From Maylandia zebra (lineage: Eukaryota; Chordata; Actinopteri; Cichliformes; Cichlidae): 64,000 bases of DNA. The notes below the pieces were generated by a model. That model worked only from the letters and a program-made list of their open reading frames with translations, did not search any database and was not told where the DNA came from. Location of the stretch: the NCBI RefSeq assembly GCF_041146795.1, contig NC_135179.1, positions 7,785,547 to 7,849,546 on the forward strand, written 5' to 3'. This document shows, piece by piece, positions 13,657 through 26,222 of this stretch. The position numbers were made by a program, and so were the translations under genes. Numbering within the stretch: the stretch's first letter is position 1; every line of letters starts with the position of its first letter.

Positions 13657-13713
13657 CAGGTGAAAATCTGGTTAAAGAACAGCAGAATGAAGAGAAGAAT
13701 CAGGAGACTGTGA
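13657..13713 (+). pseudogene. homeobox helix-3-like relic
   Basis: Reading from CAG at 13657, the plus strand gives Q-VKIWLKNSRMKRRIRRL-stop. This matches the invariant third helix of Antp/Hox homeodomains ([12 protein letters not shown]) at 9 of 12 positions. At nucleotide level it agrees with the same segment of hoxd9b in this window at about 30 of 39 bases. The sequence upstream is a pyrimidine-rich tract ending in CAG, so it also looks like a splice acceptor at homeodomain position 44/45. Nothing homeodomain-like precedes it. Position (between lunapark and hoxd9b) fits a lost posterior hoxd gene. A chance match or another homeobox class cannot be excluded, and a second frame is also open here. 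Confidence 0.5.
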
Positions 13714-14034
13714 CTACCTGTTCTGAACTGGTGAGGAAGAAGAACTAAAAGACAATCATCTGCAACCTTTGGACACCTATGAGCAGGTGGTAAGAGACAT
13801 ATAAGAGGGTAATACACAAACCCAGCTAAAGGAAGACCCAGAGCTCATGGTGTTTTTCTCTTGTACCAACACAGATTTTATTATGTTTGCCATTGAGAAA
13901 ACCTTTTGGAATGCTTCTCTTAACTCCAGCTTCAAGTCATGTGGTTTCACTGCAAAGCCATTAATGCTCTCTCTGCCTCAGGCCATGTCCTTTGAACACA
14001 AGGCCATGTGAGCAAGCATGAAGTTTTATCCATA

Positions 14035-14363
14035 GGGGTGGCTGTAGCTCAGGTGGCAGAGCAGGTGCCACTAATCAGAAGGTCGGTGGTTCGATCCCAG
14101 GCTGCATCCTGGCTGCATGCCAAATATCCTTGGGCAAGATACTAACCCCGTGTTTGCCTACTGGTGGTGGTCAGAGGGCCCGGTGGCGCCTGTGTCCGGC
14201 AGCCTCGCCTCTGTCAGCGCGCCCCAGGGCAGCTGTGGCTACAATGTAGCTTGCCATCGCCAGTGTGTGAATGTGTGTGTGAATGGGTGAATGACTGAAT
14301 GTAGTGTAAAGCGCTTTGGGGTCCTATGGACTAGAAAAGCGCTATACAAATGCAGACCATTTT
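14035..14363 (+). mobile_element. tRNA-derived SINE (V-SINE type)
   Basis: The head reads GGGGTGGCTGTAGCTCAGG with an A box, followed by a B box (GGTTCGATCC), i.e. a tRNA-derived Pol III promoter. A central domain and a LINE-like 3' tail (AAAGCGCTTTGGGGTCC, then GCGCTATACAAATGCAGACC) follow, as in fish V-SINEs. It is nearly full length at about 330 bp. I could not find a clear target-site duplication. Confidence 0.85.
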
Positions 14364-17300
14364 CATTTGAAACAAGCAAAACAAAAAAATATATATGTTT
14401 TGAGTTTTCTGTTAATATCTTTTAAAAAATATGTATATTGGATTTTGATGTTATTTTCTTTAAGTTGGTGTTTATCATGATGTTAATGTGTATGCATTCA
14501 TAAAAAATGTCCTGCTTAATGCTAATAACTTCAGTTTAGTAGTCAGTACCTCAGTATACTGAAGCTGAATATAAAACCAAATGAATATGAGTCTAAACAA
14601 TCATCTTTGCATAACGTTTGATGTTTGCCTCTTTGCTATTTCTCCTCTAATCAGCAAAATCAACAGAAGTGCAGTTATATTCCTGGATTTCCTTTATGTA
14701 CTCGTTTAAGGATGATGAATATGAGGACTATGAGGAAACTGTTGTTGATCAAACATTAAAAAGATTAGCATTACCACTGACACATTGTCTAATGTCTAAT
14801 TCCTCTTTTTTGTCTCGTTTAATGTCGCATATATATTCTTAAATGTAAAAAGTAATGAAATAATATTAAATACCCTTGTGACAGGACTGTTTATAGTAAC
14901 ACAGACTTGTTTCTTTTGAAATGGGTTTAGTGGGAGTTGTGACAACCTAGATGTTGATTTGTGACAGTTTAATGACTTAATTTTATAGCTTTAAAGTTTC
15001 CAACATCTGTTGTTTATGGGAGACCTGGCCAAGGATGAACAATATTACAAGGTTACAAAATGTGTAAAACAGTTTTAAGTATATTTAAATATTCTGTAAA
15101 TGTTAAAATTAAAAGAATCACTGGTTAAAGATATTACAGAAAATTACTTCATTAAAAATTGAATTTCTCAGTGTATAACAAAAGCAGTGAACAGAAATAA
15201 ATAACATCAAGGCAAGTAACACAACATCTAACTTAGGAATGCAAATGTCATTGTTCAGTCACAGAAGTTTGAGATTTGAACTCCAGAGAAACCAAAATTA
15301 TTTAGTGTTAGTATTTCCTGAAGGTTATTCTATGGCTAAGGAGTAATAGAAGAGGATGATGTTCTACCAAGCTCTGAAAAAACCCTGGGTACTCAGAAAA
15401 AGGAGCTCGACAACCATACTGGACAATGGATTTAATTGAATTTTAAAAACGCCTGTTGTAACTGAAATGTAAGGCAATCTAAAATACTATACTATATACT
15501 ATACTATTTAACATTCGACAGCAAAGAGAAGAAGTACTGCATTAAAGAAAATCTGGAAAGAAGAACTTCTCAGACTTCTGTTCTTTGTTCTTTTACACCT
15601 TGGTGTGCTGAGTCTGAACAACATGGGACCAGACAGCAGAAACACCCAGTGAGTCCAAGGCTGCTAATGAACCTTGAACCGCAAACAAATCCCAACAAAC
15701 CACACGGCCACAAACCACCATTTCCTCAACTCGTGACTTTTATTGGGGCAATACAGACAGTCTGCTGCCTCTCGCTTTGTTTGTCTCAAACATTCACCTC
15801 ATCTGTGTGTGAGTGGGACTGCAAACGGGTGTGTATTTGTGAGTGATGTCTAAAGAAAGACAAAGGAGAGATTGTGTTTCTGGCTGGAAATAAAGACATC
15901 AAAGCTAGCTACCCCCAATAAAACTATTTTTGGGGTGTTTTACCTTTGCAAGAACTTGATGCTGTCGTACTAGTAGTTGTTGCAAACTTTTAGTTACATA
16001 ATATTGAAAATTAAAGGAGTGTAGAAGTAGACTTGCAGGGGCTTTAATAGTCAGTCATTTCATTAAAGAAATAATCAAACAATTCTGAAAAAAGTTCCAA
16101 CTGGAAACCTTCAAAATCAACATTTCAATTTTTTTACAATGTGGAATGAAGTTGGTGCGTATTTAATCAACCCATGCAGTATATTACCTTTAAACAAGTC
16201 AGTTTAACCTACTCACCAAGTGTCCGAATCAAAAGCCAAAATTTCATTTTTTATGTTTTTAAGCAATTTTGAGCATCGTTATCATGGAATATATCATAGC
16301 TCCAACAGGAAAAATAAAAAATTTAATGTCTATGAGCAAGATATAGAAATAGGTATTGGTGCCTAGGATGTTTTATCTGATGGAGGAAACTTGAAAAGAT
16401 GCATTTGAGATATATGGCTGGTGAAACAAGTTATAGCATATGAAAGATCATATGAAGATACATTTTGGTACCAGGCTCATCTTTTAGTTGTAGTTGTCCC
16501 GTGTCAAATTATTTTTAATATAGTAATATTCTAACACTGACTAAAATGTACAATTCTGTTTTATTCAAAGAATTAAAACCATGATAATAAAAAGAGTCTG
16601 TGTAGAAATACATTAGCAATTACTCCGAATCTACTAACAGGGACACTTGAATGAGGTATTTTGCATTTAGTGTCCATTATAATGTTTATAAGACACAACA
16701 TATAGTTGTTTGCAGAAGCACAAGCAAAGTGTTACCAATACGGGGAACACAAGTAAATAAAAAGATGATGAATGACAAACCAGGGCAGTAATCATGTAAA
16801 ATATGGCCTGATAGTAATAACAACACTTCACTAATTGTTTTTCTTAATACTCATCTCTAAAATGTCTTGGCATCAGTTTAGGGAAATGCATCGTGGGAAA
16901 TGGTGCCAACATTGTACCATCATATCTTACAATCTGTCATATAAATTTAAAGAGCAGCTTGAGTGACTTTTAATTTTTACACAGCAAACACTCTCCATTC
17001 TTTTACAGCATCCTCAGACCCCCCACCCCACCCCCGCCCATTAGCAGAGGAGCTGTTAAAACACTGCCATCTAGAGTAAGATACCCTGAATTTCATTCGG
17101 GCATTGAGAAGTCTCTCTGGTCCGAATGAGGTTTGAAGTCATTAAATCATAAATTCTGATTCATGTGTTTCTCCATGTCAGTATTTTCATAAAACCACTT
17201 AAGAAACAAGATTTTCAGATCTTAAAATCACTTCTGCAGTGATTTATAAATGATTGCTGGGATATTTTGTATAACATAGAGGACTGTTTTGCTCACATAC

Positions 17301-17496
17301 CTCTCTTCATCCTGCTGGAAGTGACTCTCAAAGTGTCTATTTATTTTCAAGACGTTATATTCCAAGCATATAATCTCATTTTATCTGAATATTATTAGCT
17401 GTAGTAATTAATTAATTTACTGAAAGCCTTTGGACCTTCTTTAATTGCAAAGTTTGGAGTCCTTGCAGTGCTTTCAATCAGATTTGTCTCATTCAG

Positions 17497-17511
17497 CCAG
17501 AAGATGGCGCT
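17497..17511 (+). promoter_or_regulatory. CTCF-like motif 1.45 kb upstream of hoxd9b
   Basis: CCAGAAGATGGCGCT fits the CTCF core consensus except at one of its early positions. Single motif, not verified by conservation. Confidence 0.3.
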
Positions 17512-17534
17512 AGCTGTGCACGATCAAGGTGTAG

Positions 17535-18110
17535 CCCAAGGGTGTCAAACTCATTTTAGCGAATGGGCCACATAAAGAGCAGTTAGATCTGAAGTAGGGC
17601 GAGAAAGTAAAACCTTTACAAAACAGTTTTTATTTAAAAATTAATGAATAAAACTAAAATATCACGATGAAAACATTCACGTGGCTCTTATGATTTTTGA
17701 AAAGCTGAAACAATTAAGATACCACAACCCCTCCCCCACAAAATCTGTCAGACAATAGGAACTTTTACTTATATTCCTTGAGCCTGCAGTCATTAGATGC
17801 ACAATAACATTTGCTGATCACTGTGGATTTATAAAGACACAAACCTTTACGTGTACAGTTTTTGTATTTAACCAACAGTATTATTTACTATTATTATTTA
17901 TTATTCCAACAACTTGACTAAATCTAGAGATAATTTTAAATTTCCATCTATTTTCACTCCTGTGTAACGCCACCAGTATTACCCTGGAAATAGCAGTGCA
18001 ATATATTAAAAATGTTCTTGCAGTTTTCACGCTTTTCACACTTTTTCCGAACTCAAAAGTCAGTGGGCCAAAATGAATCCTTACTGTTTACCGTTCCTGG
18101 CCTAACCTAG
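17535..18110 (+). repeat. dispersed repeat resembling a hAT-derived element
   Basis: It begins GGGTGTCAAACTCATTTTAG then GGGCCACAT, a common start of non-autonomous hAT-like repeats in fish. It ends near a GTGGGCCAAAATGAATCC segment. The interior is AT-rich and non-coding. The 3' terminus appears truncated, so the boundary is approximate. Confidence 0.5.
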
Positions 18111-18439
18111 CATATAAGAGCCACAAAGAAAAGCACTTGGAATTTCACTTTTATGCACAAGCACTGCTATATATATAGATTATGACACTGTTTTCCTTCC
18201 ACTGCTTAAAATGACGGATAAATCAAATGATCTTCTTAGATTTGGTTTATTTAGTAAGAGAACAACAAAAGCACAGCAACAACAAAACACTCGACACTTT
18301 AAAATTAGAAAAAAGTAACTAATTTGAGCACAGAACTTGTGAACTGATACAAATCAATTTCTGATCTTGGGTAATAGTTCCAGCAAAATAAAGCTGCACG
18401 CAATTCAACACGAACTTCAAGGGAGAATCACTCTAAGCT

Positions 18440-18958
18440 CGAAATGAGTCACGATTCACACAAAGGAAAGCCGAAGCCCATCCCCTCCCGTTTTAATCAG
18501 TCCTGTGACAATCTGAGGCTGTGATGACATAATTACTAATAAAGTGTAAGTCATATTTTTGCATTAAATAAGTGCAAAAGGCAGAAGCACCTACGCTCTC
18601 TTCAAACGGGCATACGAACGGCCCAATGCTACTTTTTATTCAGCCTCTAAAAAGAGTCCAAGTTTTTTTGTTTTTTTGTTTTTTAATATATATATATATA
18701 TATGTTACATTCAGGTCCATCCGCAGTAGGCGTGCTATCACATTTCTGAAAACAAAAGAATGAATTGATTTATCTTCTATACTGGCTAAATACAGTCTAA
18801 CCATGTGATCCGCAGAGTAACCAATGGGCAGCCGAGGAGAAAGTAAGGGCAGGAAAAAATTACTACCATTTTAGGGGAGGATGTAAGCCACTATACCAGC
18901 CCATCTAACGTTTTACAGTCGCATTTAAGTGTCTTTTTATTGAAATAATAAAATAAAC
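18440..18958 (+). promoter_or_regulatory. hoxd9b: hoxd9b upstream region
   Basis: The 500 bp before the hoxd9b start contain a TGATGACATAATTACTAATAAA-like stretch (18520-18543) with homeodomain-type TAAT and AATAAA cores, a CCAAT box (AACCAATGGGC, about 18818-18828) and a GC-richer segment. No canonical TATA box sits at a convincing distance. A (TA)n tract lies at 18686-18702. Confidence 0.45.
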
Positions 18959-19699
18959 ATGTCGCTAACGAATTATTATTCCATGATGGGTCTCCAGACC
19001 GAGGAGCCTTACGGTGCACATTTCATCCCGGGAGGCTTGCAGGGTTCGACGGCTGGCTGCGCAAAGCCAGGCCGGGGAGCAGAGGAGGAGGAGGGGACCC
19101 CCGGCTCACACATCCCGGATTTCTCTCATTTTTCCAACAAACAGTCGAGTTTAAATGGCTTTTCTCCTTGGACAAACACTTCCACTTCTTCTACGTCTTC
19201 TTCTCCGCAGCGGCAATCCGCCCCCGGTGCGTCCATCCCCGGCCTTTTTCATCCACATCACCTCCTGAGCCACCACCCCTACTACGGCCCGCAGACTCAG
19301 ACACACGCCGAACACCTTGCATCCGCGTCGGACAGCAGGTTTGTACGCTGCTGGGAAGGGGCGAGCCCCACCTCGGAGACCGCTCTGTCGCAAGTTTCGG
19401 CCACTTTCCCCGCGTGTCTCCCAGCACAGAGTGACCTCTCCAATCCGAGCCCGAGGTATGAGACAATTAAGCCCGAGAGTTCACCCCCGTCACACGACAG
19501 TCCTGAAGATTCCAGCTTCGCCAGTCCGGCGGAGGTGGTCCTGGAGCGGCTTGGGACTGTAGAGGAGCTGGGGAGGAAGCCTGAGCCAAAGAAAGAGGAC
19601 GACGACAGAAAAACACAGCAGCAGCAGCAGCTTGACCCGGGTAAACACAGATACACTAAACTCAGGAATGTTTATTAGCTTTAAGAAGTGGCGATACAC

Positions 19700-19795
<96 letters not shown>

Positions 19796-20106
19796 GAGAG
19801 GGGAGTGTGACTTTTATGGGCCTATAAATGTCTTGTAAACTGTAAAATATAAAACCTTATTGTCCATTAAAATAATTAAGGTGATATTGTTATTTAACAA
19901 TTTGTCAATAGCTATATGAAAACCCAGGTTGACTTGCACATGAAGGTTTTTCTGATAGTAGGAGAGTTAGCGAGCCCGTTTTTGCAAATACTACTCCAAG
20001 CTAGTTTTGCCTAAAATAGTCAGTATAGTCATGCTATGCTCTAAAAGCATGCCATGCCATTTAAAACACATTATTGGACCCTTACTCCAGAGTGCAGACT
20101 CATAGC

Positions 20107-20137
<31 letters not shown>

Positions 20138-21051
20138 GTAGTAGTAGTAGTAGTAGTAGTAGTAGAGATACATTAATATATTTTATCTTGGGATAAACAA
20201 AACAATTATCTGGGTTTCATTAAAATATCTACTTTTTGTAAAATGAGAGTTAATTTAATGATGTAAGAATCCTAAGTGCTTTAATTTTTTTTAATGCAAA
20301 ATAGCATTGTGAGAGCATGACTATCAAACTATTAAATGTTTAAAAAATATCCTTACTCAGCTGATTAAAAAACAGAAAAAATGAGCATGAGTGTGGCTGT
20401 GGTTGTTTTTCAGCCCTGTCTCCTCTCGTACTGAGATTTAGGCTCATCTTTATTGGGTATACTTTCCTGTATTTATAGCAGCTCACTGTCCTTCCAAATC
20501 GAAAAGGACAGAAACCTCAAATGTGGCCACATTTTCAATTATGTCACATTATGTTAAATTACGGGTTTGTCATAAATTACAGGAGGAGTATGTGAAAAAA
20601 GGTGTAGATGTGTTTCTTTTTCTAATGAGCCAAAAACTGTGGGCTCATAAAATTTGCTCCACAAAATGTTTTCTTTGAATCTTATGCCAGCCTTTGAACT
20701 CCTCACAACACACACAGAAAGACATGCTTAAAACCAGAGGAAAGTAAATATACATGGTGTTTGGTGTGAGTAAAAACCTATGCAACTCTCGTCTCTTTTC
20801 CTGCAGAAAATCCATCAGCTAGCTGGATCCATGCCAAATCGACCCGGAAAAAGAGATGTCCTTACACCAAACACCAGACCCTGGAGCTGGAGAAGGAATT
20901 CCTCTACAACATGTATCTGACCAGAGATCGGCGCCTGGAGGTGGCAGGACTCTTAAATCTGACAGAGAGACAGGTCAAAATCTGGTTCCAAAACAGACGG
21001 ATGAAGATGAAGAAGTTGATGATTCGGGAGAGGAGGAGTATGAATGAATGA
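18959..21051 (+). CDS. hoxd9b: Hox9 transcription factor
   Basis: A nuclear homeodomain activator of the Abd-B-like group. It has two exons, 18959-19640 and 20807-21051, joined in phase 1 (G|AA, Glu), giving 308 residues. The N-terminus [10 protein letters not shown] is a shortened form of the Hox9 SxTLxNYYVD start. The middle is Ser/Pro-rich with [10 protein letters not shown], acidic runs and a QQQQQ tract just before the intron. Exon 2 opens with [19 protein letters not shown]: the W of the Hox9 PBX-contact motif, then the homeodomain (about residues 240-299), [12 protein letters not shown]...[17 protein letters not shown], diagnostic of group 9. Residues L32 and G36 depart from the usual Y32 and R36. 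An AATAAA follows at 21405. Assignment to d9b rests on position between lunapark and a lone Hox4 next to mtx2. Confidence 0.93.
19702..19793. repeat. (GT)n microsatellite in hoxd9b intron
   Basis: About 46 GT units starting 61 bp after the exon 1 donor. Confidence 0.97.
20109..20165. repeat. (TTA)n(GTA)n compound microsatellite
   Basis: TTA/ATT units switch to TAG/GTA units, within the hoxd9b intron. Confidence 0.95.
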
Positions 21052-21404
21052 TGAATTTAGAGGCTGGGGCTTTTGTTTTCTTCCTGTGATAGGTGAAGAG
21101 GTGGTGGTGATAAAAGAAACACAGTGCTCAGAGATGGCCAACATCTGTAACATGAACTGGCAAGATCAGCTGTGACTAAGCAAAGGATTGTAGAGCTAAC
21201 ATTGCTGCTTTTGAAAACTGCAGTGATAAACTCTGCAGGGGAGACCGGGATGTGCTGTAACACACACATTAATGTCTTAAAAAAAGTTAGGTAATCTGTA
21301 CTTTGGCGCATAATTCTTCCATCTGCATGTTTTAAAAAGAAAACAGCTCATCTGAAACCCGGGGTAGTTGTAAATAATGAAGTGTTAACATTTACAGGGA
21401 GGTC

Positions 21405-21410
21405 AATAAA
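21405..21410 (+). terminator. hoxd9b: candidate hoxd9b polyadenylation signal
   Basis: First canonical AATAAA after the stop codon, 354 bases downstream. Confidence 0.45.
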
Positions 21411-22755
21411 CCCGATCACAAACATACCAGCTCATATCAAAGACTACTCATTTTAAAACACATCTGTTTTTAATATGGATGCACATCTCTCATGTTCAGA
21501 AATGGCAATGCTTGAAACATTCCAGACGTAATACTTAAACTGTCTGTGCTCTCAACAAAAAAAATGGGAATGGTGTTTTATGATTTAAGGCTAAAACTAT
21601 CGCCCTCATGAAAACTATGTTTAATGTGCAAGCTCGGACTGAAGTACAAGGGAAAACTATCAAAGATAAACCGCATGAGTAATCTCATGGCTGAATACCT
21701 GCTTGTTATAGCCTGAAAAATAGCTGCAGAATATTTGTATGGGATTAAAATGAAATATTTTTGGGAGCAAACAGGATTCAGGCTAGTGGACTGTATCTGA
21801 TGCATGTAAGTATTAACATATTTACGTGAAAGATGTTAATACTGTTGGGTTGGCACTACCAAAAGATAAAAGACACATTCGCTAAGGCTGGAGTTATTCT
21901 CTTTATGCTCTTTTAACAATGCGATTACCCTTAGAAAACAAACCAAAACCAAATGTATCTTCGAGAACACCAAGATTACACATGTGAAAAATCTAAAAAT
22001 CGCAAGTACTTAAAAGGTGAATTGATCATGCTAAAGTAATAATGTGTTTTAAATGTGATACTTTCACTTCTGTCCCACTTCAGTGGCTTTTTCAGACCAG
22101 GGTCAGCTGTACTTTGTCTAACTGGCTAATAAGCGACTAAAGATGAATATTTTCTGTCTAACACATTATCTGTGACTTGAGGCTTTGGTTTATTGGCTGT
22201 AAATAAAATGAGTCTACTGCATTTTAAATAGGACCACCTCTTGTTTGGGTTTAAAAGGCGCTCTTGTCTTTTCCTGGTCCTCCATTGAAGTTTCTGCACA
22301 AATGCGTGGGTCATAATAGTTAAAAATACTGATGTAGGTTTTGTATAATCACAACCTTTTACATGTCATGCACTTGTAACCACAGTGCATTTGCTAAATT
22401 TACGAGATTTTATATATTTACAATAAGCAACATAAAAAAGGAAGCAAAACACCACTTCTTCTTCTTGCTGTATTTCAGGTGCCTGACAGGTCTGTACAGA
22501 AACTTGTTTCACTTTGCTCCTAGTGGAGAAGTTCTCTGTGTTACAACCAATCCTGGTCTCCCTTATTAATCAGAAAGGAGCTTTTAAGGAATTTGCTCCA
22601 GAAGACAGAATAAAGCTTCTTTGTTTTGTTTTTATAAACTCTGCATGTAGCCTTATAGGGGCATATTTGTTGGTATTGTTGTCCTTGCTGTTGTTGTCAT
22701 TGTTGCTGTGTATATTTGTTGTTACTGTGGGTTTGAAATGCAGATATGGTCATGC

Positions 22756-22757
<2 letters not shown>

Positions 22758-22837
<80 letters not shown>
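22758..22837. repeat. (AC)n microsatellite
   Basis: About 40 uninterrupted AC units. Confidence 0.97.
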
Positions 22838-22838
<1 letters not shown>

Positions 22839-25800
22839 AGTCATGGCTAAGCTATGGTGTGACTGCAGTTTGATTGTTAGATTTTCTGTTTCGCTGTTTC
22901 CTCCCAGTAACCAGCTACTGTCCTCTTAAGACGTTTTACAACAACGCACAATCGATTTCCATTTTCCAATGTAAGTTGGTATAACATCCGCAGCAACGGG
23001 AACATTGTGAGGATTTTAAAGGTATTTTGGTGCTTTTCGTTTTTGTCCACATTCTCCTTGAGAGAAGAGGAAGAACAACAGGCTATGTTAGCCTACAGCG
23101 ACAGGCCTGTGCTGTGCTGTGAGACGAAGTGTGATAAAATAAGGCCTTCATCCTGTCATTTAGGTTATAAGTTCAATATGCTGCTCATGGTGATTTTTCT
23201 AAATAAAATAAAAGATGGATTACAGCGTCGGTGTTCATTTGCGCCTTCTTTTTGGCGACTTGGTAATTTTACGCACGGATTAGTCTGCACAAATCAGTTT
23301 TTTTTTCTTTTTGTTTGTTTTTAACTTGATATTAAAGGCATATTAATAATATTTATAGCATCACATGGCAACATTGTAGACATAAAAAATATCCTGCTAT
23401 AGAACTACTGCAAAAATATTTTGTAGCCCCTGATCAATGTAGCCTAAAACTCATAAAGGTTAAAATTGCGCTGTCGTTTATTAAATAGCGCAATACAACC
23501 CAATAAAAAGGCTTACATACAGCATTATCCTATATTATTATCCTGCGGCTGATTCTACAGGGGGGGAAACAAAGGCAGTAATTCATGGTTGACATTAAAC
23601 AGGATTATAGGCCAATAACTCGATTTATTATGTTTGTCATTATGATTATATTCCACCGTCAAGGTGTTTCACTGCTCTCAGGTATGTGTTCGGAGTTTCA
23701 GCCCACGGAGAGACATTTCTGCCTCCTTGTTTTGTCAAAGTCAGTGCAGCGCCTCGTAGCTTCCTTCATTTATTGCGGCTATATAATCTTCTCAGGGCTC
23801 ATCCTACTGCAGGGTCATAAACCAACAGCATGCATTTGGAGAATAAACGTGACTTTCCGCCCCAACTCAAGACAGAGAGACACGCAGAGAGAGGTGCCAT
23901 AAAGTAATTTCGCCCAGACAGTCATCGTGACTATATGGTTTTATTGGACACCCTTTCCTGCCTTAGAGCCTCAACTGTCCTTCTAAATGTTAAAGTCATT
24001 GTCTGCAGATGAGACTAGACAGCTCCAGTCACGTCTTTTACAGACAGCGAGAGCACAAAACACGGGAAATTTCATTATGGAGGGAATTAAAACGGATTTG
24101 CCAAAAAGCATGTGAGTCTTGATGAGGTGTATTTTTCCTGTTTCAGAAGTAATCGTTCAATTTAGGCTAGGTTATCTACAACCTCGGTGTAGCGGTACTG
24201 GTAAAAACAGGAAGCTTTAACATCAGCAGTAGTTTGATTTTTTTCAGCTAGAGCAGAACCTTCTTCTTATTTTTAAAGTTAAGAAATGGCCGTCTGAGTT
24301 GCAAACACCATTCAGGCCTTTTGTGCTGACTGGGCACAGGTATTGGTTTCTATGGACTAGTATTAAAATAATTTGGTCCTGTATTGGAGCACAGACGAGT
24401 GACAAAAGAACGAATATATGCATCCATTTTAATAGCTGATGGACAAGAATAAAAAGTATTATAACCATTTAAATCTCAAAACTTCACTCAGAGCACACGG
24501 ACAAATGCATTAGAATTACTGTAGCCGAAAATAGCACTGAATGTAGATAACATATATAAAAAAAGATAATAATAATACTAATAACCTGAAAACATTTTTA
24601 AGTAAATGCCTCCAAAGTTCTGATTTAATGTGCACTTTTAATAAAACTATCACAAACGAAACTCTTCCATCTGCATTTACATGTAATTAGCCTCCAAAAG
24701 AATAATATTTAAAGTGCTGGATGTATTAGGATGATAGGATTTCACGTAGAAACGTTAAAACCATTACAACTGTCTAAGTGCTGCATGCTCCCCACCACAT
24801 TTCTTCAGTATGGTAAAAATAGATTCATAATGATCCATTAACAGAGTCCAGGGCCTCACCAGCTGAGCTGCATGCAAACAATTGATGTAGAAAAGTGATG
24901 TGCACTTGCATTTATTATGTTATGAAGAAAAAATATAGACGGTAAAGCACGTAAGCCTACTGCGGCCTGACATGAATATTCTGTTTTATACTAACATAGA
25001 TAAATTTAAAAAATAAGTTTTATTAATCAAGGTGGTCTCGATAAGTTAAAGTAACATTTTTGAATTAGGTAACTTCAAGACACGAGCTGATTTAAATTCC
25101 TCATAAACAAAAAAAAAATCAAAAAACAGGGCTGCTTCTTCATGTGTAATTACTCATTATGTCCACTGGGCGGAGGTGTTGTCTTTCATGAGCTATTTGC
25201 ACTCGAGCAGTAATTCTATGGTGTGATATTTATTACTGTGGACCTGAGTCCAAATCTCAGATTCTGACGTCAGCTTTCTTCACAGGCAAAATCTCATTCA
25301 GATGCTTGCCCCACAGCATTTTACTACATTAACGTGTAGTTTCCCTGACATGAGTTAAGTCTTAGACACAGAACCTTTTTTTCAGAGGACATCGTCACTG
25401 AAATTTCCTTTTAGTCTGAGACAACTTAATCCATGTCTGGGAAACTAGCTGTAAACGTCCAACCTGTAGTATTCAACTGGTGACATGTTAAAAGCTGTAA
25501 CTGTTCAGGCAATAACCTTTTCTCGACCTCTGGAAGAATTTATAATAATAATAATAATAATGGAACATTTCATTTGGGAGGAAGACAATGAAGGAAAAAA
25601 GCAGCTCAGTAATATTCAAACAGCTACTCCGTGATCCGAGTTTCTAATCAATTTCATCCACCCTATTAAATAAATTAATCCTCTTCTAATCCTGTTATGT
25701 TTCTTATTTAATAGTCAAAAGGGATAGTAACGCTACTTCCGCTCTGTTTCCTCTTCAAAATAAAAGGTGAAGCAATAATTGAAGCCTCTGAACTCCTTTC

Positions 25801-26159
25801 GACCTGCAGTTTATGATCAAAGCCTTAAAGTCCATAGAATAAAAAAAGGTTTATTTTTACTGAAACGTGCTCCAAATGATCTGACGCTATTTATTTTAAA
25901 GCAGGAGAAAAAAAATGAGAGGGAAAACAAAATGCCTACAAAATACACATTTAGAAAAGAAATATCGACATTACTCCTTACCAACAGGCAGTGTTCAGCT
26001 TTGTCCATCTTATGTCTAAAACCATTTCAACCAGTTTTAGACATAAAATTTGAAATAAAGGCGCATGTACAGAATTCTGAATCAAGAGATGAATGTGTGA
26101 GGGTTAAGATAAAAAAGGAGAAATTGTGGAATCTAAAATCAGAATTTATTAAGTTTATT

Positions 26160-26185
26160 AGTGTGTGTGTGTGTGTGGGGGGGGT

Positions 26186-26220
<35 letters not shown>
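26160..26220. repeat. (GT)n-(G)n-(CA)n inverted dinucleotide repeat
   Basis: Eight or so GT units, a G8 run, TGCG, then about 17 CA units. The two arms are complementary and could fold back on each other. Confidence 0.9.

Positions 26221-26222
<2 letters not shown>

Noticed and set aside
13657..13713. Relic of evx2
   Set aside because: evx genes read [17 protein letters not shown] with an intron just before V47. Here VKIW follows the acceptor directly, so a Hox-type origin fits better.
20856..21047. 63-codon frame over hoxd9b exon 2
   Set aside because: It is out of frame with the homeodomain and is a shadow.
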